Part shown: one piece after another, positions 20,299 to 28,535 of the stretch
Layout: every line of letters begins with the position of its first letter
How positions within the stretch are numbered: position 1 is the first letter of the stretch
Assembly (NCBI RefSeq): GCF_009731355.2
Contig: NZ_AP022810.1
Span: 3,066,001-3,130,000, forward strand
Source of the DNA: Desulfuromonas sp. AOP6
GTDB taxonomy: Bacteria > Desulfobacterota > Desulfuromonadia > Desulfuromonadales > SZUA-540
Length of the DNA stretch: 64,000 nt
Direction: 5' to 3'
Notes under the pieces: generated by a model
Database searches by the model: none
What the model was told of the DNA's origin: nothing
The model's input: only the letters and a program-made list of their open reading frames with translations
Position numbers and translations under genes: made by a program

Positions 20299-21426
20299 CT
20301 ACTCCTCCTTGTCCTTTTGCACGAGGTTGTCCGATTTGAATGCATGTCCCTTGCGGAAGGCGCTGGCCACGCCATGGGCGGCAAAGGCCGCCGCCGTTCC
20401 CACTGCCAGGCCGACACCGATCTGATCGGCCGTCACCTCAACCCCGAAGCCCGGCACCTGCGGCAGACGACGGTAGAAGGGGGTCATGGTATCCCAGAAA
20501 CCGGGCTCTGCACAGCCGATGCACCCGTGACCGGCCATGACCGGCCAGCTGGTGCCCTCGTTGTAGCGCACCGACGGGCAATTATGGAAAGTCTCGGGCC
20601 CCTTGCACCCGAGCTTGTAGAGACAGAACCCCTTGCGATGGCCCTCGTCGCCGAAGGCCTCGGCATACTGACCAGCATCGAAATGGCTGCGACGCTCACA
20701 GTTGTCGTGAATGCGCTTACCGTAGGCAAAGAGGGGACGCCCGAGGCGATCGGTGGCCGGGAGGCGATTAAAGGTGAGGAAATGGACAATGGTGGCAGTG
20801 AGGTTGTCGGCATTCAGGGGGCAGCCCGGCAGGTTGATGACCGTGGCGCCGGGAACGGCCTCCTGCACCGAGATGGCGCCGGTGGGATTGGGGGCAGCGG
20901 CGGGCAGGCCCCCAAAGGTGGCGCAGTTGCCTACGGCAATGGTGGCCGCGGCATTGCCGCATACCTTGCGGGCGATATTGAGGGCGCTGTCGCCGGCAAT
21001 GGTGCAGTAGACACCGTCATCCCCGGCGGGGATAGACCCTTCAACCACGGCAATATATTTGCCCTTGTATTTTTCCATGGCCTGATGCTTGGCTTCTTCT
21101 GCCTGCTGGCCGGCGGCCGCCATGATGGTTTCGTGATATTCCACGGAGAGCAGGTCGAGCAGGATCTCCGCCACGGTTGGCTGATTGGCCCGCAGCAGGG
21201 CCTCCGTATCCCCGGTGCACCCCTGGAATTCCACCCAGATCAAAGGCACACGCAGATCTTCCAGGGCCGCGGCCACCCTGGGGACAAAGGACAAAGGAAG
21301 AGCCAGTGTGGCCGTTATCCCGGTGCAGAACTTGATAAAATCACGGCGACTGACGCCACGCGTTTCCCATTTCTGCAGGATCTCCTCCGGCAGAACAACA
21401 GCTTCAGAGGAAAAGTCTTCTTTCAT
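20299..21426 (-). CDS. hyaA: [NiFe] hydrogenase small subunit, Tat-exported
   Basis: A 375-residue Fe-S subunit. The twin-arginine signal is S26-R-R-D-F-I-K-F followed by a hydrophobic stretch (TATLALPLSFVP). Cluster-binding motifs follow: EFQGCTGDTEALL for the proximal cluster, NLPGCPLNADN, then CERRSHFDAGQYAEAFGDEGHRKG- and CLYKLGCKG-type ligands for the distal and medial clusters. A C-terminal hydrophobic helix (AVGTAAAFAAHGVA) anchors the complex in the membrane, typical of group 1 uptake enzymes. An AAAGGAGG site precedes the ATG. It is the first gene of the operon. Confidence 0.97.
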   Translation of the reverse strand: MKEDFSSEAVVLPEEILQKWETRGVSRRDFIKFCTGITATLALPLSFVPRVAAALEDLRVPLIWVEFQGCTGDTEALLRANQPTVAEILLDLLSVEYHETIMAAAGQQAEEAKHQAMEKYKGKYIAVVEGSIPAGDDGVYCTIAGDSALNIARKVCGNAAATIAVGNCATFGGLPAAAPNPTGAISVQEAVPGATVINLPGCPLNADNLTATIVHFLTFNRLPATDRLGRPLFAYGKRIHDNCERRSHFDAGQYAEAFGDEGHRKGFCLYKLGCKGPETFHNCPSVRYNEGTSWPVMAGHGCIGCAEPGFWDTMTPFYRRLPQVPGFGVEVTADQIGVGLAVGTAAAFAAHGVASAFRKGHAFKSDNLVQKDKEE

Positions 21427-21518
21427 CAGCCCAGCCTCCTTTATTCAGGTAAAAAAGCAGTGTTCCCATCACCCGTGCTTTCAACCAGCATACCTTAATT
21501 AATTTTACTAACTCTCCA

Positions 21519-21545
21519 ATTATAACCACCCAGTATTCATGTCAA
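21519..21545 (-). promoter_or_regulatory. Candidate hya operon promoter
   Basis: On the minus strand TTGACA (21540-21545) and TATAAT (21519-21524) both match sigma-70 consensus perfectly, about 95 bases upstream of hyaA. The spacer is 15 bases, two short of the optimum, which could make the promoter dependent on an activator. The rest of the 301-base gap between hyaA and the next gene is AT-rich and shows no further gene. Confidence 0.5.
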
Positions 21546-21727
21546 GCGTTCACTAAGCATTTGTATCCATTCTTTTTATTTTCACCAAGCTGTTGATCTT
21601 AAATGGTTATTTTTCCCACTTACGATCCCTTCGGGGTCAGGGTAGCGTCTGCGTCAATCTATACAAGGAAGCCTTAGCTGGTATACTGAAGAGAGCTTTC
21701 ACAAACGTAGCAGAAAGGGGAGCGACC

Positions 21728-22246
21728 ATGCAAAAAGACGTGGGAAAATTTGGCATCAGTGATAAGCGCGGCAGGGTAAAAACGAGTTCGGATCCTTACA
21801 TCCCCGAAGAGGGGCGCAAAGAACCATCGCTCTGCAGTGGCTGCAAGGCCGTGTATAAAAACAAGCGCTGGTATTTTGACCCCGACTTTTACGAGGAGGC
21901 CAGCAAAGACTCCGGATCTCATTGGGTCACCTGTCCCGCCTGCCAGAAAATCGAACAGAACTACCCGGAAGGCATCGTGACCCTGCGCGGCAATTACCTA
22001 TGGAAGCATGAAGAGGAAATCCGCAACATTCTCAAGAATGAAGAAACCAGGGCGATGGCCAAAAACCCACTGGAGCGCATTATCCAGATCAACCGACAGG
22101 ACGATGCCCTGGTCGTGGAGACCACCGAGGAGAAGCTGGCGGAGCATCTGGGCAGGGCTCTACACAAAGCCCACCAGGGAGACCTGAATGTCACCTGGAC
22201 GGAAGATCACGCCAGGTGCCGCGTTACCTGGGAACGGATAGAATAA
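21728..22246 (+). CDS. BCAM0308-like zinc-ribbon protein
   Basis: A 172-residue soluble protein. Two CxxC pairs (CSGCKAVY and CPACQKIE, about 55 residues apart in the N-terminal half) suggest one zinc ribbon. A mixed alpha/beta C-terminal part follows, with ERIIQINRQDDALVVETTEEKLAEHLGRALHKA. The layout resembles the BCAM0308 family, reminiscent of the archaeal/eukaryotic NMD3 ribosome-export zinc domain; the biochemical function is not known to me. The ATG at 21728 has an AAGGGGAG site; an open frame further upstream lacks one. It diverges from the hydrogenase operon and precedes archease/rtcB. Confidence 0.72.
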   Translation: MQKDVGKFGISDKRGRVKTSSDPYIPEEGRKEPSLCSGCKAVYKNKRWYFDPDFYEEASKDSGSHWVTCPACQKIEQNYPEGIVTLRGNYLWKHEEEIRNILKNEETRAMAKNPLERIIQINRQDDALVVETTEEKLAEHLGRALHKAHQGDLNVTWTEDHARCRVTWERIE

Positions 22247-22331
22247 AGACAATTTCAACAGAAACGCGCGAAGGATCCGCTCTCTCTTCCTCGACCATTC
22301 TTTGCGTTTCGGGGCCACCTGATGGCCAGGG

Positions 22332-22754
22332 ATGAGCATGGCCTCCTACCGTCTCTTGGAACATACGGCCGACATGGGCATCGAGGCGACCGCCGCGACC
22401 CTTGAGGAGCTCTACACGCAGGCCGCCAAAGGGCTCATCGCCATCATTTTCGAGGACGCCGGCGGAACGGCGCTGAGCGACCGCGCCATTGAACTTGACG
22501 GCAGTGACCTCGCCGATCTTCTTGTCCGCTGGCTCAATGAGATTCTCTATCTAATCGAAGTGGAACACTTTCTACCCTGCCGTTTCACTCTCGAACCTAT
22601 CCAGGACCATCACCTGCGGGGTATTGTCGGCGGATTTCACTTCGATGTGGAAAATGTGCGGGCCGAAAGAGAGATCAAGGCCGTCACCTACCACCGGCTT
22701 GAGGTCATCCGTCAGGGCTCTGACTGGTTGGCCCGGGTCTACGTCGACCTGTGA
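22332..22754 (+). CDS. Archease
   Basis: A 140-residue protein with the archease signature YRLLEHTADMGIEATAATLEELYTQAAKGL, the acidic cluster DLADLLVRWLNEILYLIE, and the C-terminal VTYHRLEV segment preceding a final acidic VDL. Archease activates RtcB by promoting guanylylation and multiple turnover. The stop overlaps a GTG that could start rtcB, and the two genes are effectively adjacent, matching their functional partnership. Two ATGs (22332 and 22338) compete as starts; neither has a strong site. Confidence 0.93.
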   Translation: MSMASYRLLEHTADMGIEATAATLEELYTQAAKGLIAIIFEDAGGTALSDRAIELDGSDLADLLVRWLNEILYLIEVEHFLPCRFTLEPIQDHHLRGIVGGFHFDVENVRAEREIKAVTYHRLEVIRQGSDWLARVYVDL

Positions 22755-22765
22755 GAGATGGAAAG

Positions 22766-24208
22766 ATGAGCGTTAAGATCGAGCGTATCGACGCCTGCCG
22801 CTGGCGTATCCCCCGGGAGGGGGACATGCGCACCGAGGGGCTGGTCTTTGCCAGCGAAAAGATGATCGATTTCCTGCGTCAGGAGCAGGCCCTCGAACAG
22901 GTGCGCAACGTCGCCACCCTGCCTGGCATCGTCGGACCTTCCATCGCCATGCCGGACATTCACTGGGGCTACGGTTTTCCTATCGGCGGCGTCGCCGCCT
23001 TTTCTGAAGACGAGGGAGTCGTTTCTCCCGGCGGGGTCGGCTACGATATCAACTGCGGCGTGCGCCTGTTACGCAGCGCCCTCACCGTGGCGGAGATCAG
23101 ACCCTTCGTCCAGCAGCTCGCTGACACGCTCTTTCGCAACATCCCCTCCGGAGTCGGTTCCTGCCGCCAGGATCTTAAACTCAGTTCAACCCAGGAGCTC
23201 AAGGTTCTACGCCAGGGGGCCCGCTGGGCCGTGGAGCACGGCTTCGGCAATGAAGAGGATCTGCTCCACATCGAAGAGGGCGGCACCATCGCAGGCGCCG
23301 ACCCCGATCTGATTTCCGACCGGGCCCTCGAACGCGGCCGCGCCCAACTCGGTACCCTGGGCAGCGGCAACCACTTTCTGGAGGTACAGGAAGTAGAGAC
23401 CATCCATGACCCGGCGGCTGCGGAGGTGCTGGGCCTCTTTCCGGGCCAGATGACCGTCACCATCCATACGGGCAGTCGAGGTCTGGGCTACCAGGTATGC
23501 GACGACTACCTGCGCCTCATGCAGAAAGCCAGCCAGAAATACGGCATCCATCTCCCCGACCGCCAGCTCTGCTGTGCCCCCCTGTCCAGCCCTGAAGGCA
23601 AGCAGTACCTGGCCGCCATGGCCTGCGCCGCCAATTTCGCCTTCGCCAACCGGCAGCTGATTACCGCCTGGGTGCGGGAATCTTTCGAGCAGGTGACCGG
23701 CAAGGGACCGGGCGACCTGCGCCTCTCCGTTATCTATGATGTCTGCCACAACATTGCCAAGTGGGAGAAACATCCCGTCAAGGGCCGGGAGATGACCCTG
23801 TGCGTCCACCGCAAGGGGGCCACCCGCGCCTTTCCGCCCGGCCATCCCGACACCCCGGCGCTCTACCGGCAGATCGGTCAGCCGGTGCTGATACCCGGCG
23901 ACATGGGCCGCTATTCCTATGTTCTGGTGGGGACGCAGGCGGGCTACGAGGAGACCTTCGGCTCCACCTGTCACGGCGCCGGCCGCCTCATGTCGCGGCA
24001 CGCCGCCAAACGCGCCGCCCGTGGGCGCAACATCGAGGCGGAACTGGCCAGACAAGGCATTGTCATCCGCGCCGCCGGACGGGCCACCGTGGCCGAGGAA
24101 ATTCCCGAAGCCTACAAGGATGTCATGGAAGTGGTCGATGTGGTACAACAGGCAGGTATCGGCAAAATTGTGGCCCGACTGCGACCTGTCGTCGTTATAA
24201 AAGGGTAA
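22766..24208 (+). CDS. rtcB: RNA-splicing/repair ligase RtcB
   Basis: A 480-residue GTP- and manganese-dependent ligase joining 2',3'-cyclic-phosphate (or 3'-phosphate) and 5'-OH RNA ends. Metal-binding residues are visible in VSPGGVGYDINCGVRLL (Asp, Cys), in LGSGNHFLEVQ and in IHTGSRGLGYQVC (His). The guanylylated histidine lies in CVHRKGATRAFPPG. The start at 22766 is an ATG; a GTG at 22751 overlapping archease is an alternative. There is no rtcA or sigma-54 regulator rtcR next to it, so it is not the E. coli-type rtcBA operon. Confidence 0.95.
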   Translation: MSVKIERIDACRWRIPREGDMRTEGLVFASEKMIDFLRQEQALEQVRNVATLPGIVGPSIAMPDIHWGYGFPIGGVAAFSEDEGVVSPGGVGYDINCGVRLLRSALTVAEIRPFVQQLADTLFRNIPSGVGSCRQDLKLSSTQELKVLRQGARWAVEHGFGNEEDLLHIEEGGTIAGADPDLISDRALERGRAQLGTLGSGNHFLEVQEVETIHDPAAAEVLGLFPGQMTVTIHTGSRGLGYQVCDDYLRLMQKASQKYGIHLPDRQLCCAPLSSPEGKQYLAAMACAANFAFANRQLITAWVRESFEQVTGKGPGDLRLSVIYDVCHNIAKWEKHPVKGREMTLCVHRKGATRAFPPGHPDTPALYRQIGQPVLIPGDMGRYSYVLVGTQAGYEETFGSTCHGAGRLMSRHAAKRAARGRNIEAELARQGIVIRAAGRATVAEEIPEAYKDVMEVVDVVQQAGIGKIVARLRPVVVIKG

Positions 24209-24240
24209 ACTCTGTATTGAAGGAGAATGGAGGAAATTCC

Positions 24241-25137
24241 ATGAAAGTATTCGTCACCGGAGCAACGGGTTTTGTCGGTTCCGAGATCATCCGCCAGCTC
24301 ACCGTTGCCGGGTATACGGCCCGCTGTCTGGTCCGACCCGGCTCGGAACACAAGATGGAGATTCTGAAAGGAGTGGAAATCCGGCACGGCGACGCCGGCG
24401 AACCGGAAACGCTGGTGGATGCCTTAAAAGGCTGCGAGGCGGTGATCCACCTCATCGGCATCATTCGCGAATTTCCTCACAAGGGGATTACTTTTAAAAA
24501 GCTGCACGTCGACGCCACCCGTAACATCCTGCAGGCGGCCAGGGATCAGGGCGTCGGACGTTTCGTGCATATGAGTTCCAACGGTACGCGGGAGGGGGCG
24601 ACCAGCGCCTATCACCAAAGCAAATGGGCGGCCGAAGAACTGGTGCGGGATTCCGACCTCGACTGGACCATTTTCCGCCCCTCGGTCATCTTCGGTCCCG
24701 GCGACCAGTTTATCAACATGCTTGCCGACATGATGCACAAGCTCCCCGTCATGCCCGTTATCGGCGACGGCACCTACCGCATGTCTCCCGTGGCCGTCGA
24801 GGATGTGGCCAAGGGTTTCATCAAAAGCCTCAAACAGCAAGAAGCCAGTGGCCAGGTCTACCATTGCTGCGGCCCGCAGGCCCTTACCTACGATGAGATT
24901 CTCGACGAGATCGGGCGAGCTCTTGGCAAAACGTCCGTAGCCAAGCTCCACCATCCCCTCTGTCTCATGAAACCGGTGATCGGCCTGCTGGACGGCTTTT
25001 CCTGGTTCCCTCTCACCCGCAACCAGTTGGCCATGATGCTTGAGGGCAATGTCTGCGATCCGGAACCTTGGGCCCAAACCTTCGGAATCACACCGACCCC
25101 CCTACCTGAAGGCATCAGCCACTACCTGTCATCCTGA
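24241..25137 (+). CDS. NDUFA9-like NAD(P)-binding epimerase/reductase
   Basis: A 298-residue short-chain dehydrogenase of the atypical, NmrA/NDUFA9-like type. An N-terminal Rossmann motif G-x-T-G-x-x-G (VTGATGFVGSEI) is followed by the HLIGIIREFP segment and YHQSKWAAEELVR, which holds the YxxxK-like pair. RPSVIFGPGDQFINMLA is typical of complex I NDUFA9-like and other nucleotide-binding sugar-epimerase-related proteins. The substrate is unknown. It follows rtcB by 32 bases with a GGAGAATGGAGG region before the ATG, so it may be co-transcribed. Confidence 0.85.
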   Translation: MKVFVTGATGFVGSEIIRQLTVAGYTARCLVRPGSEHKMEILKGVEIRHGDAGEPETLVDALKGCEAVIHLIGIIREFPHKGITFKKLHVDATRNILQAARDQGVGRFVHMSSNGTREGATSAYHQSKWAAEELVRDSDLDWTIFRPSVIFGPGDQFINMLADMMHKLPVMPVIGDGTYRMSPVAVEDVAKGFIKSLKQQEASGQVYHCCGPQALTYDEILDEIGRALGKTSVAKLHHPLCLMKPVIGLLDGFSWFPLTRNQLAMMLEGNVCDPEPWAQTFGITPTPLPEGISHYLSS

Positions 25138-25143
25138 GCCACT

Positions 25144-25527
25144 TTATTTCGCCTCTTCCTGCCGCCGGGAGTCCAGGTACTGACGGATGCCGGCCTGCAG
25201 GGCACTGGCGATCAGGTTGGAACAGTGCTCTTTCTCCTCCGGCAGCCCGCCGAGGGCAGCGGCAACCTCTGCATTCCCCACCGTTAGGGCCTCGGCCAGG
25301 GTTTTCCCCTTGGCCAGCTCGCTCCCCATGGAAGAGGTGGCGATGGCCGCCCCGCAGCCGTAGATCTTGTAGCGGATATCGACCAGGCGGTCATCCTCGA
25401 TTTTGAGCGTCAGCAGCAGCGAGTCCCCACACCCTGGATCACCCACCTGCACCAGCACGGTGGGGTCGTCGATAATCCCCACGTTGCGTGGGTTGTTGAA
25501 ATGGTCCAGCACTGTTTCGGTATACAT
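25144..25527 (-). CDS. IscU/NifU-N-like Fe-S cluster scaffold
   Basis: A 127-residue scaffold protein. The three cluster-ligand cysteines of the family are present: in GDPGCGDSLLLTL, in YGCGAAIATSS and in EKEHCSNLIA. MYTETVLDHFNNPRNVG is the classic IscU opening. The start at 25527 has GGAGAG 7 bases upstream; the frame extends to 25542. No iscS, iscA or hscAB lies beside it, so it works with partners encoded elsewhere. It is the last gene of a minus-strand cluster whose other members handle metal or cofactor functions. Confidence 0.88.
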   Translation of the reverse strand: MYTETVLDHFNNPRNVGIIDDPTVLVQVGDPGCGDSLLLTLKIEDDRLVDIRYKIYGCGAAIATSSMGSELAKGKTLAEALTVGNAEVAAALGGLPEEKEHCSNLIASALQAGIRQYLDSRRQEEAK

Positions 25528-25564
25528 ATTCCGACTCTCCAAAATTTCCAGAGATTGGCCCCTA

Positions 25565-25876
25565 TCAAGGAGCCTCTTCTTCAGAAGGCTCTTCGCCGAT
25601 AATCAGGGCATACCCTTCAATCAGGGCCTGGGCGGTTTTTTGGCGTCCGCTCGTCACCAGGCGCTGCACGGTGCCGCGGGAGATACCCATGCGCCCTCCG
25701 GCATCCTCCTGTGTCAGACCGAGCCCGTCACAAAGGTGGAGAGCTTCCAACTCGTCGTGGTAAAGGCTGATCCGCTCCAGCTCCTTCAACGGGGTTCCGG
25801 CTGGCTTGAAAACCTGGCGTTCTTCACTTTGCAAAGGGCAGCTGCAGGTTCTCGGCTTTTTGCTGCGTGGCGACAT
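25565..25876 (-). CDS. DUF134 (UPF0251) HTH DNA-binding protein
   Basis: A 103-residue protein. The middle contains a sigma-70 region-4-like helix-turn-helix (DELEALHLCDGLGLTQEDAGGRMGISRGTVQRLV), preceded by the ELERISLYHDELEA segment typical of DUF134. Such proteins are thought to be DNA-binding and often lie next to NifX/NafY-like genes, as here (three genes upstream). It is a plausible local regulator of the cluster, but the target is not known. An N-terminal CSCPL pair is present. Confidence 0.85.
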   Translation of the reverse strand: MSPRSKKPRTCSCPLQSEERQVFKPAGTPLKELERISLYHDELEALHLCDGLGLTQEDAGGRMGISRGTVQRLVTSGRQKTAQALIEGYALIIGEEPSEEEAP

Positions 25877-25892
25877 GCGGTATCCTTTCCCC

Positions 25893-26888
25893 TTAGCCGG
25901 CGCACTTCTGTGGCTGGCTCTTCGCTGGGACCGGGCCGAAAACCTTGTCGGTATATTTCACGTACCAGGCCGCCGATTTAACCTGCACCACATAGGCCAG
26001 ACTGATGACCAGAGCAGCCTCCGAGCCGGCCGCACCAAAGGCGTTGATGGCCACGGCCAGAGCGATGGAGAGGTTGCGCATGACCGTGCCGTAGACCATG
26101 GCAATGGCATCTTCACGGGGGAGCAGCATTTTACCCACCACCGTGCTGAGCCCATAATTGAACAGATACAGCAGCAGCAAGGGAATAAAGATAGTCAGCA
26201 ACTGCTCAGGATTGGCCGCTACCGCCCTGGCTTTGAGGGCAAGGGCGATAAAAACGATCCCCAACACCCCCAGCACGGACAGGGAAGGAAAGAGCGGCGC
26301 CCAGGTGTTCTGGAAACGCTCCTGACCGTAACGCCGGACGAGGGCACGCTGGGTGAAGTAACCGGCGACCATGGGCAGAAAAACCATGAGCACGATCTGC
26401 TTGAGAATACTCAGCAGTTCGACATCGACCTGCGCTCCCATGAGGCCACGCACGTAAAAAGGCGTGGCCAGGGAACCGACGATCAGCCCGACTACGGTCA
26501 TCTTCACCGCCGCGGCCAAATTCCCCTTCGCCAGACCGGTCCAGGAAATGGTCATGCCACTGGTCGGCACCAGGGCCGCCAGCAGCAAACCAAGGGCCAG
26601 GTAGGGACTATTCGGAAAGAAAAGCTTGCCGAACCCGAAGGCCACAAAAGGGATTATGGCGAAATTGACCACCTGGGTCAGCACCTGCGCCTTGGTATCC
26701 CCCCCTTCGAGCACCTTGCGGATCTTCAGGGTCACCATCATGGGGTAGACCATGAGGAAGGTGAAGGGCAGAATCAGCGCCTTCAGCGGTGCCGCCTCCG
26801 TCAGCAGGCCATAGACGAAACCGGCGACCATCATCACCGGAATGGCGATAACCAGATTTTTACTGATTTTGTTCAACAGACTCCACAT
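25893..26888 (-). CDS. BASS/ACR3-family transporter
   Basis: A 331-residue integral membrane protein with about ten hydrophobic helices. ALVPTSGMTISWTGLAKGNLAAAVKMTVVGL resembles the conserved crossover region of the bile-acid:sodium symporter superfamily, and MVYGTVMRNLSIALAVAINAFG matches the second repeat. The sequence is closest in style to arsenite/anion efflux (ACR3-like) proteins annotated as arsenic resistance, but no arsR, arsC or arsA gene is beside it, so the substrate is uncertain. It sits between the DUF134 regulator and a DUF302-like gene. Confidence 0.75.
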   Translation of the reverse strand: MWSLLNKISKNLVIAIPVMMVAGFVYGLLTEAAPLKALILPFTFLMVYPMMVTLKIRKVLEGGDTKAQVLTQVVNFAIIPFVAFGFGKLFFPNSPYLALGLLLAALVPTSGMTISWTGLAKGNLAAAVKMTVVGLIVGSLATPFYVRGLMGAQVDVELLSILKQIVLMVFLPMVAGYFTQRALVRRYGQERFQNTWAPLFPSLSVLGVLGIVFIALALKARAVAANPEQLLTIFIPLLLLYLFNYGLSTVVGKMLLPREDAIAMVYGTVMRNLSIALAVAINAFGAAGSEAALVISLAYVVQVKSAAWYVKYTDKVFGPVPAKSQPQKCAG

Positions 26889-26917
26889 AGATTGCGACTG
26901 TTCCTTCCCTTAATTTT

Positions 26918-27331
26918 CTACAGGCGAGCCTCTTCCAGAATTTCCCGTATCTCCGCAAAGCTCCGATCGAGGGAATCCGAAAACTCTTCATCCTCGACGA
27001 GGGACTCCACCAGCTCCCTGGCGTAACTCAGAAAACGAATCTGGGTTTTGCCCTCTTTGGTGAAGGTGATGATGAACTTGGGCATCAGCACCGCCCGTTC
27101 CGGGTTTTTCAGCAGGCTCTGCGAAGCCCGCTCCGGCTTGCAGATCTGGATCATGTGCAGATCAAACCCCTGGCCTACCTCCAGACCATGCGCGCTGAAG
27201 GTATGGGCCATGGCCATTTTGTCTTCATTGTGGATGGTGAAGCCCCGCCGTCCGGCGGCCAGCGCCAGATCCTCCACAAAAAGGGGGAGCCTCTTGTCCG
27301 TCTCTGCTTTGTATAGTTCTGCCTGGATCAT
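26918..27331 (-). CDS. DUF302-like protein
   Basis: A 137-residue soluble protein without signal peptide. The segment HMIQICKPERASQSLLKNPERAVLMPKFIITF resembles the core of DUF302 proteins, where a product-binding pocket is formed by related residues, and the C-terminal half is strongly acidic and helical (LVESLVEDEEFSDSLDRSFAEIREILEEARL). The function is unknown. The ATG at 27331 is preferred (AAGGTGA 8 bases upstream); a GTG at 27343 is in frame. It lies between the transporter and the NifX-like gene in one operon. Confidence 0.6.
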   Translation of the reverse strand: MIQAELYKAETDKRLPLFVEDLALAAGRRGFTIHNEDKMAMAHTFSAHGLEVGQGFDLHMIQICKPERASQSLLKNPERAVLMPKFIITFTKEGKTQIRFLSYARELVESLVEDEEFSDSLDRSFAEIREILEEARL

Positions 27332-27358
27332 GGTTCCCGTCACCTTTTTTAATCGATT

Positions 27359-27745
27359 CTAGTGGTCATGTCCACAGCCATGTCCGTGGCCATGACCACC
27401 GCAGGTTCCCTGCTGGGTTAATTCGGGCAGGCTGTCCTCGCGCAGACAGGCAAGGTTGTCGGCCACCGTCACCCCTTGCGCCTGAAAAACCTTGAGGCCG
27501 GCCTGGTTCAAGCCCAGAAGAGCACCGCTGCCGATGCCGCCGACGACAATGGCGTCTACCTGCTGCCCACCAAGGGCGCGCAGGGGCTTGCACTGCCCGT
27601 GGGCATGATCCTTGTCGCCGTTACCCACGGCCTGCACGTCGCGGCTCTCCGTATCGACAACCACAAACAGCGGCGCTGAACCGAAATGACCAAAGACCAC
27701 ACTTTCCATCCCTTCATTACTCTCTACCGGAAAACAGATTTTCAT
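27359..27745 (-). CDS. NifX/NafY-like dinitrogenase cofactor-binding domain protein
   Basis: A 128-residue single-domain protein of the dinitrogenase iron-molybdenum cofactor biosynthesis family: MKICFPVESNEGMESVVFGHFGSAPLFVVVD, then ALGGQQVDAIVVGGIGSGALLGLNQAGLKVFQA. The tail GGHGHGHGCGHDH is histidine-rich and likely binds metal. Such small members are found outside nitrogenase clusters and may bind an Fe-S or Mo-containing cofactor. The AAGGAGGT site fixes the start at 27745. It is the first gene of the minus-strand cluster and lies just downstream of a perfect palindrome. Confidence 0.88.
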   Translation of the reverse strand: MKICFPVESNEGMESVVFGHFGSAPLFVVVDTESRDVQAVGNGDKDHAHGQCKPLRALGGQQVDAIVVGGIGSGALLGLNQAGLKVFQAQGVTVADNLACLREDSLPELTQQGTCGGHGHGHGCGHDH

Positions 27746-27767
27746 GGCGTACCTCCTTGAGTTGTTT

Positions 27768-27781
27768 TGTGCATATGCACA
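27768..27781. promoter_or_regulatory. 14-bp perfect palindrome, candidate operator
   Basis: TGTGCATATGCACA, a perfect dyad 22 bases upstream of the NifX-like gene's ATG. Its TGTG/CACA arms resemble CRP/FNR-type or ArsR-type half-sites. The position fits an operator or activator site for the NifX-like to IscU-like operon. Confidence 0.5.
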
Positions 27782-28113
27782 TTTAAACCCGGTCGCCACA
27801 ATTGTCAACAGCTTTTTCACCCAAAAGCGTGTATTTTGCCATTAAGGAATTGTTACATCTTCTACCGTGCTTTACCTTCTGGGTTGACATTCATTATTAA
27901 AACTTGTCCTCTGACCCCTAAAAAGTTTTTATATCATAGGCTTAGACTTGTCCACCTCTTGCTTTGCATAGACTTTATCTATGAGTGGCATTGCCGAACA
28001 CCTATACTTTTCCTTGACGGGCGATAACTTTCATGCCAGGATGTGCCGTCGCTCACATTCCATATCACTACGGGCCTGGCCCGACCTGTCTCATTGACGA
28101 AAGGAGTGTTCTC
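27782..28113. other. Intergenic region, no gene recognised
   Basis: This AT-richer stretch lies between divergent operons. TTGACA occurs at about 27892 and TATACT at 28003-28008, but they are too far apart to be one promoter. A small hairpin (CATAGA 27967-27972, TCTATG 27978-27983) lacks a T-run. An open frame extending the rhodanese upstream to 28033 lacks a ribosome binding site and looks spurious. Confidence 0.5.
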
Positions 28114-28530
28114 ATGTTCAAACGGTTCGCCATGGTACTTGTTTTCACCCTGTCCCTGTCCAGCGCCGCGCTGGCCGCCAACATGATGGAAGAGGACGCT
28201 GTGAAAAACCTGCTGGAGCAGGATAATGCCCTGATCCTGGTCGACATCCAGCCAGCGGACGCCTTTGCCAAGGCGCATATTCGCGGCTCGCTGGAAACCA
28301 ATGCCTTCCCTGCCAAAACCGCTGAAGAAAAGGCCCGCCTTGACCAGGTTCTGCCGGCGATCCAGGCATCCGACCTGCCCGTCGTGATCGTCTGCCCGCG
28401 GGGGAAAAGCGGTGCCAGGAACAGCTATGACTATCTGCTCTCCAAAGGAGTGTCGGAAGACCGCTTGTACATTCTGGAAGGCGGCATGGCCGACTGGCCC
28501 TTTGACGAACTGCTGGTGGAAGGCCGCTAG
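28114..28530 (+). CDS. Exported rhodanese-like sulfurtransferase
   Basis: A 138-residue periplasmic protein. Residues 1-21 are a signal peptide (FAMVLVFTLSLSSAALAA). The rest is a single rhodanese domain with catalytic loop VCPRGKSGA, so the active-site cysteine is present, followed by the YILEGGMADWP motif typical of rhodaneses. It may move sulfane sulfur or bind redox partners in the periplasm. The start at 28114 has AAAGGAG at good spacing. It is followed 5 bases later by the Fe-S reductase, suggesting an operon of four plus-strand genes. Confidence 0.88.
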   Translation: MFKRFAMVLVFTLSLSSAALAANMMEEDAVKNLLEQDNALILVDIQPADAFAKAHIRGSLETNAFPAKTAEEKARLDQVLPAIQASDLPVVIVCPRGKSGARNSYDYLLSKGVSEDRLYILEGGMADWPFDELLVEGR

Positions 28531-28535
28531 CCTTC

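Noticed and set aside
25893-27331. A complete arsenic resistance operon
   Set aside because: Only a BASS/ACR3-like transporter is present; no arsR, arsC, arsA or arsM gene lies beside it.
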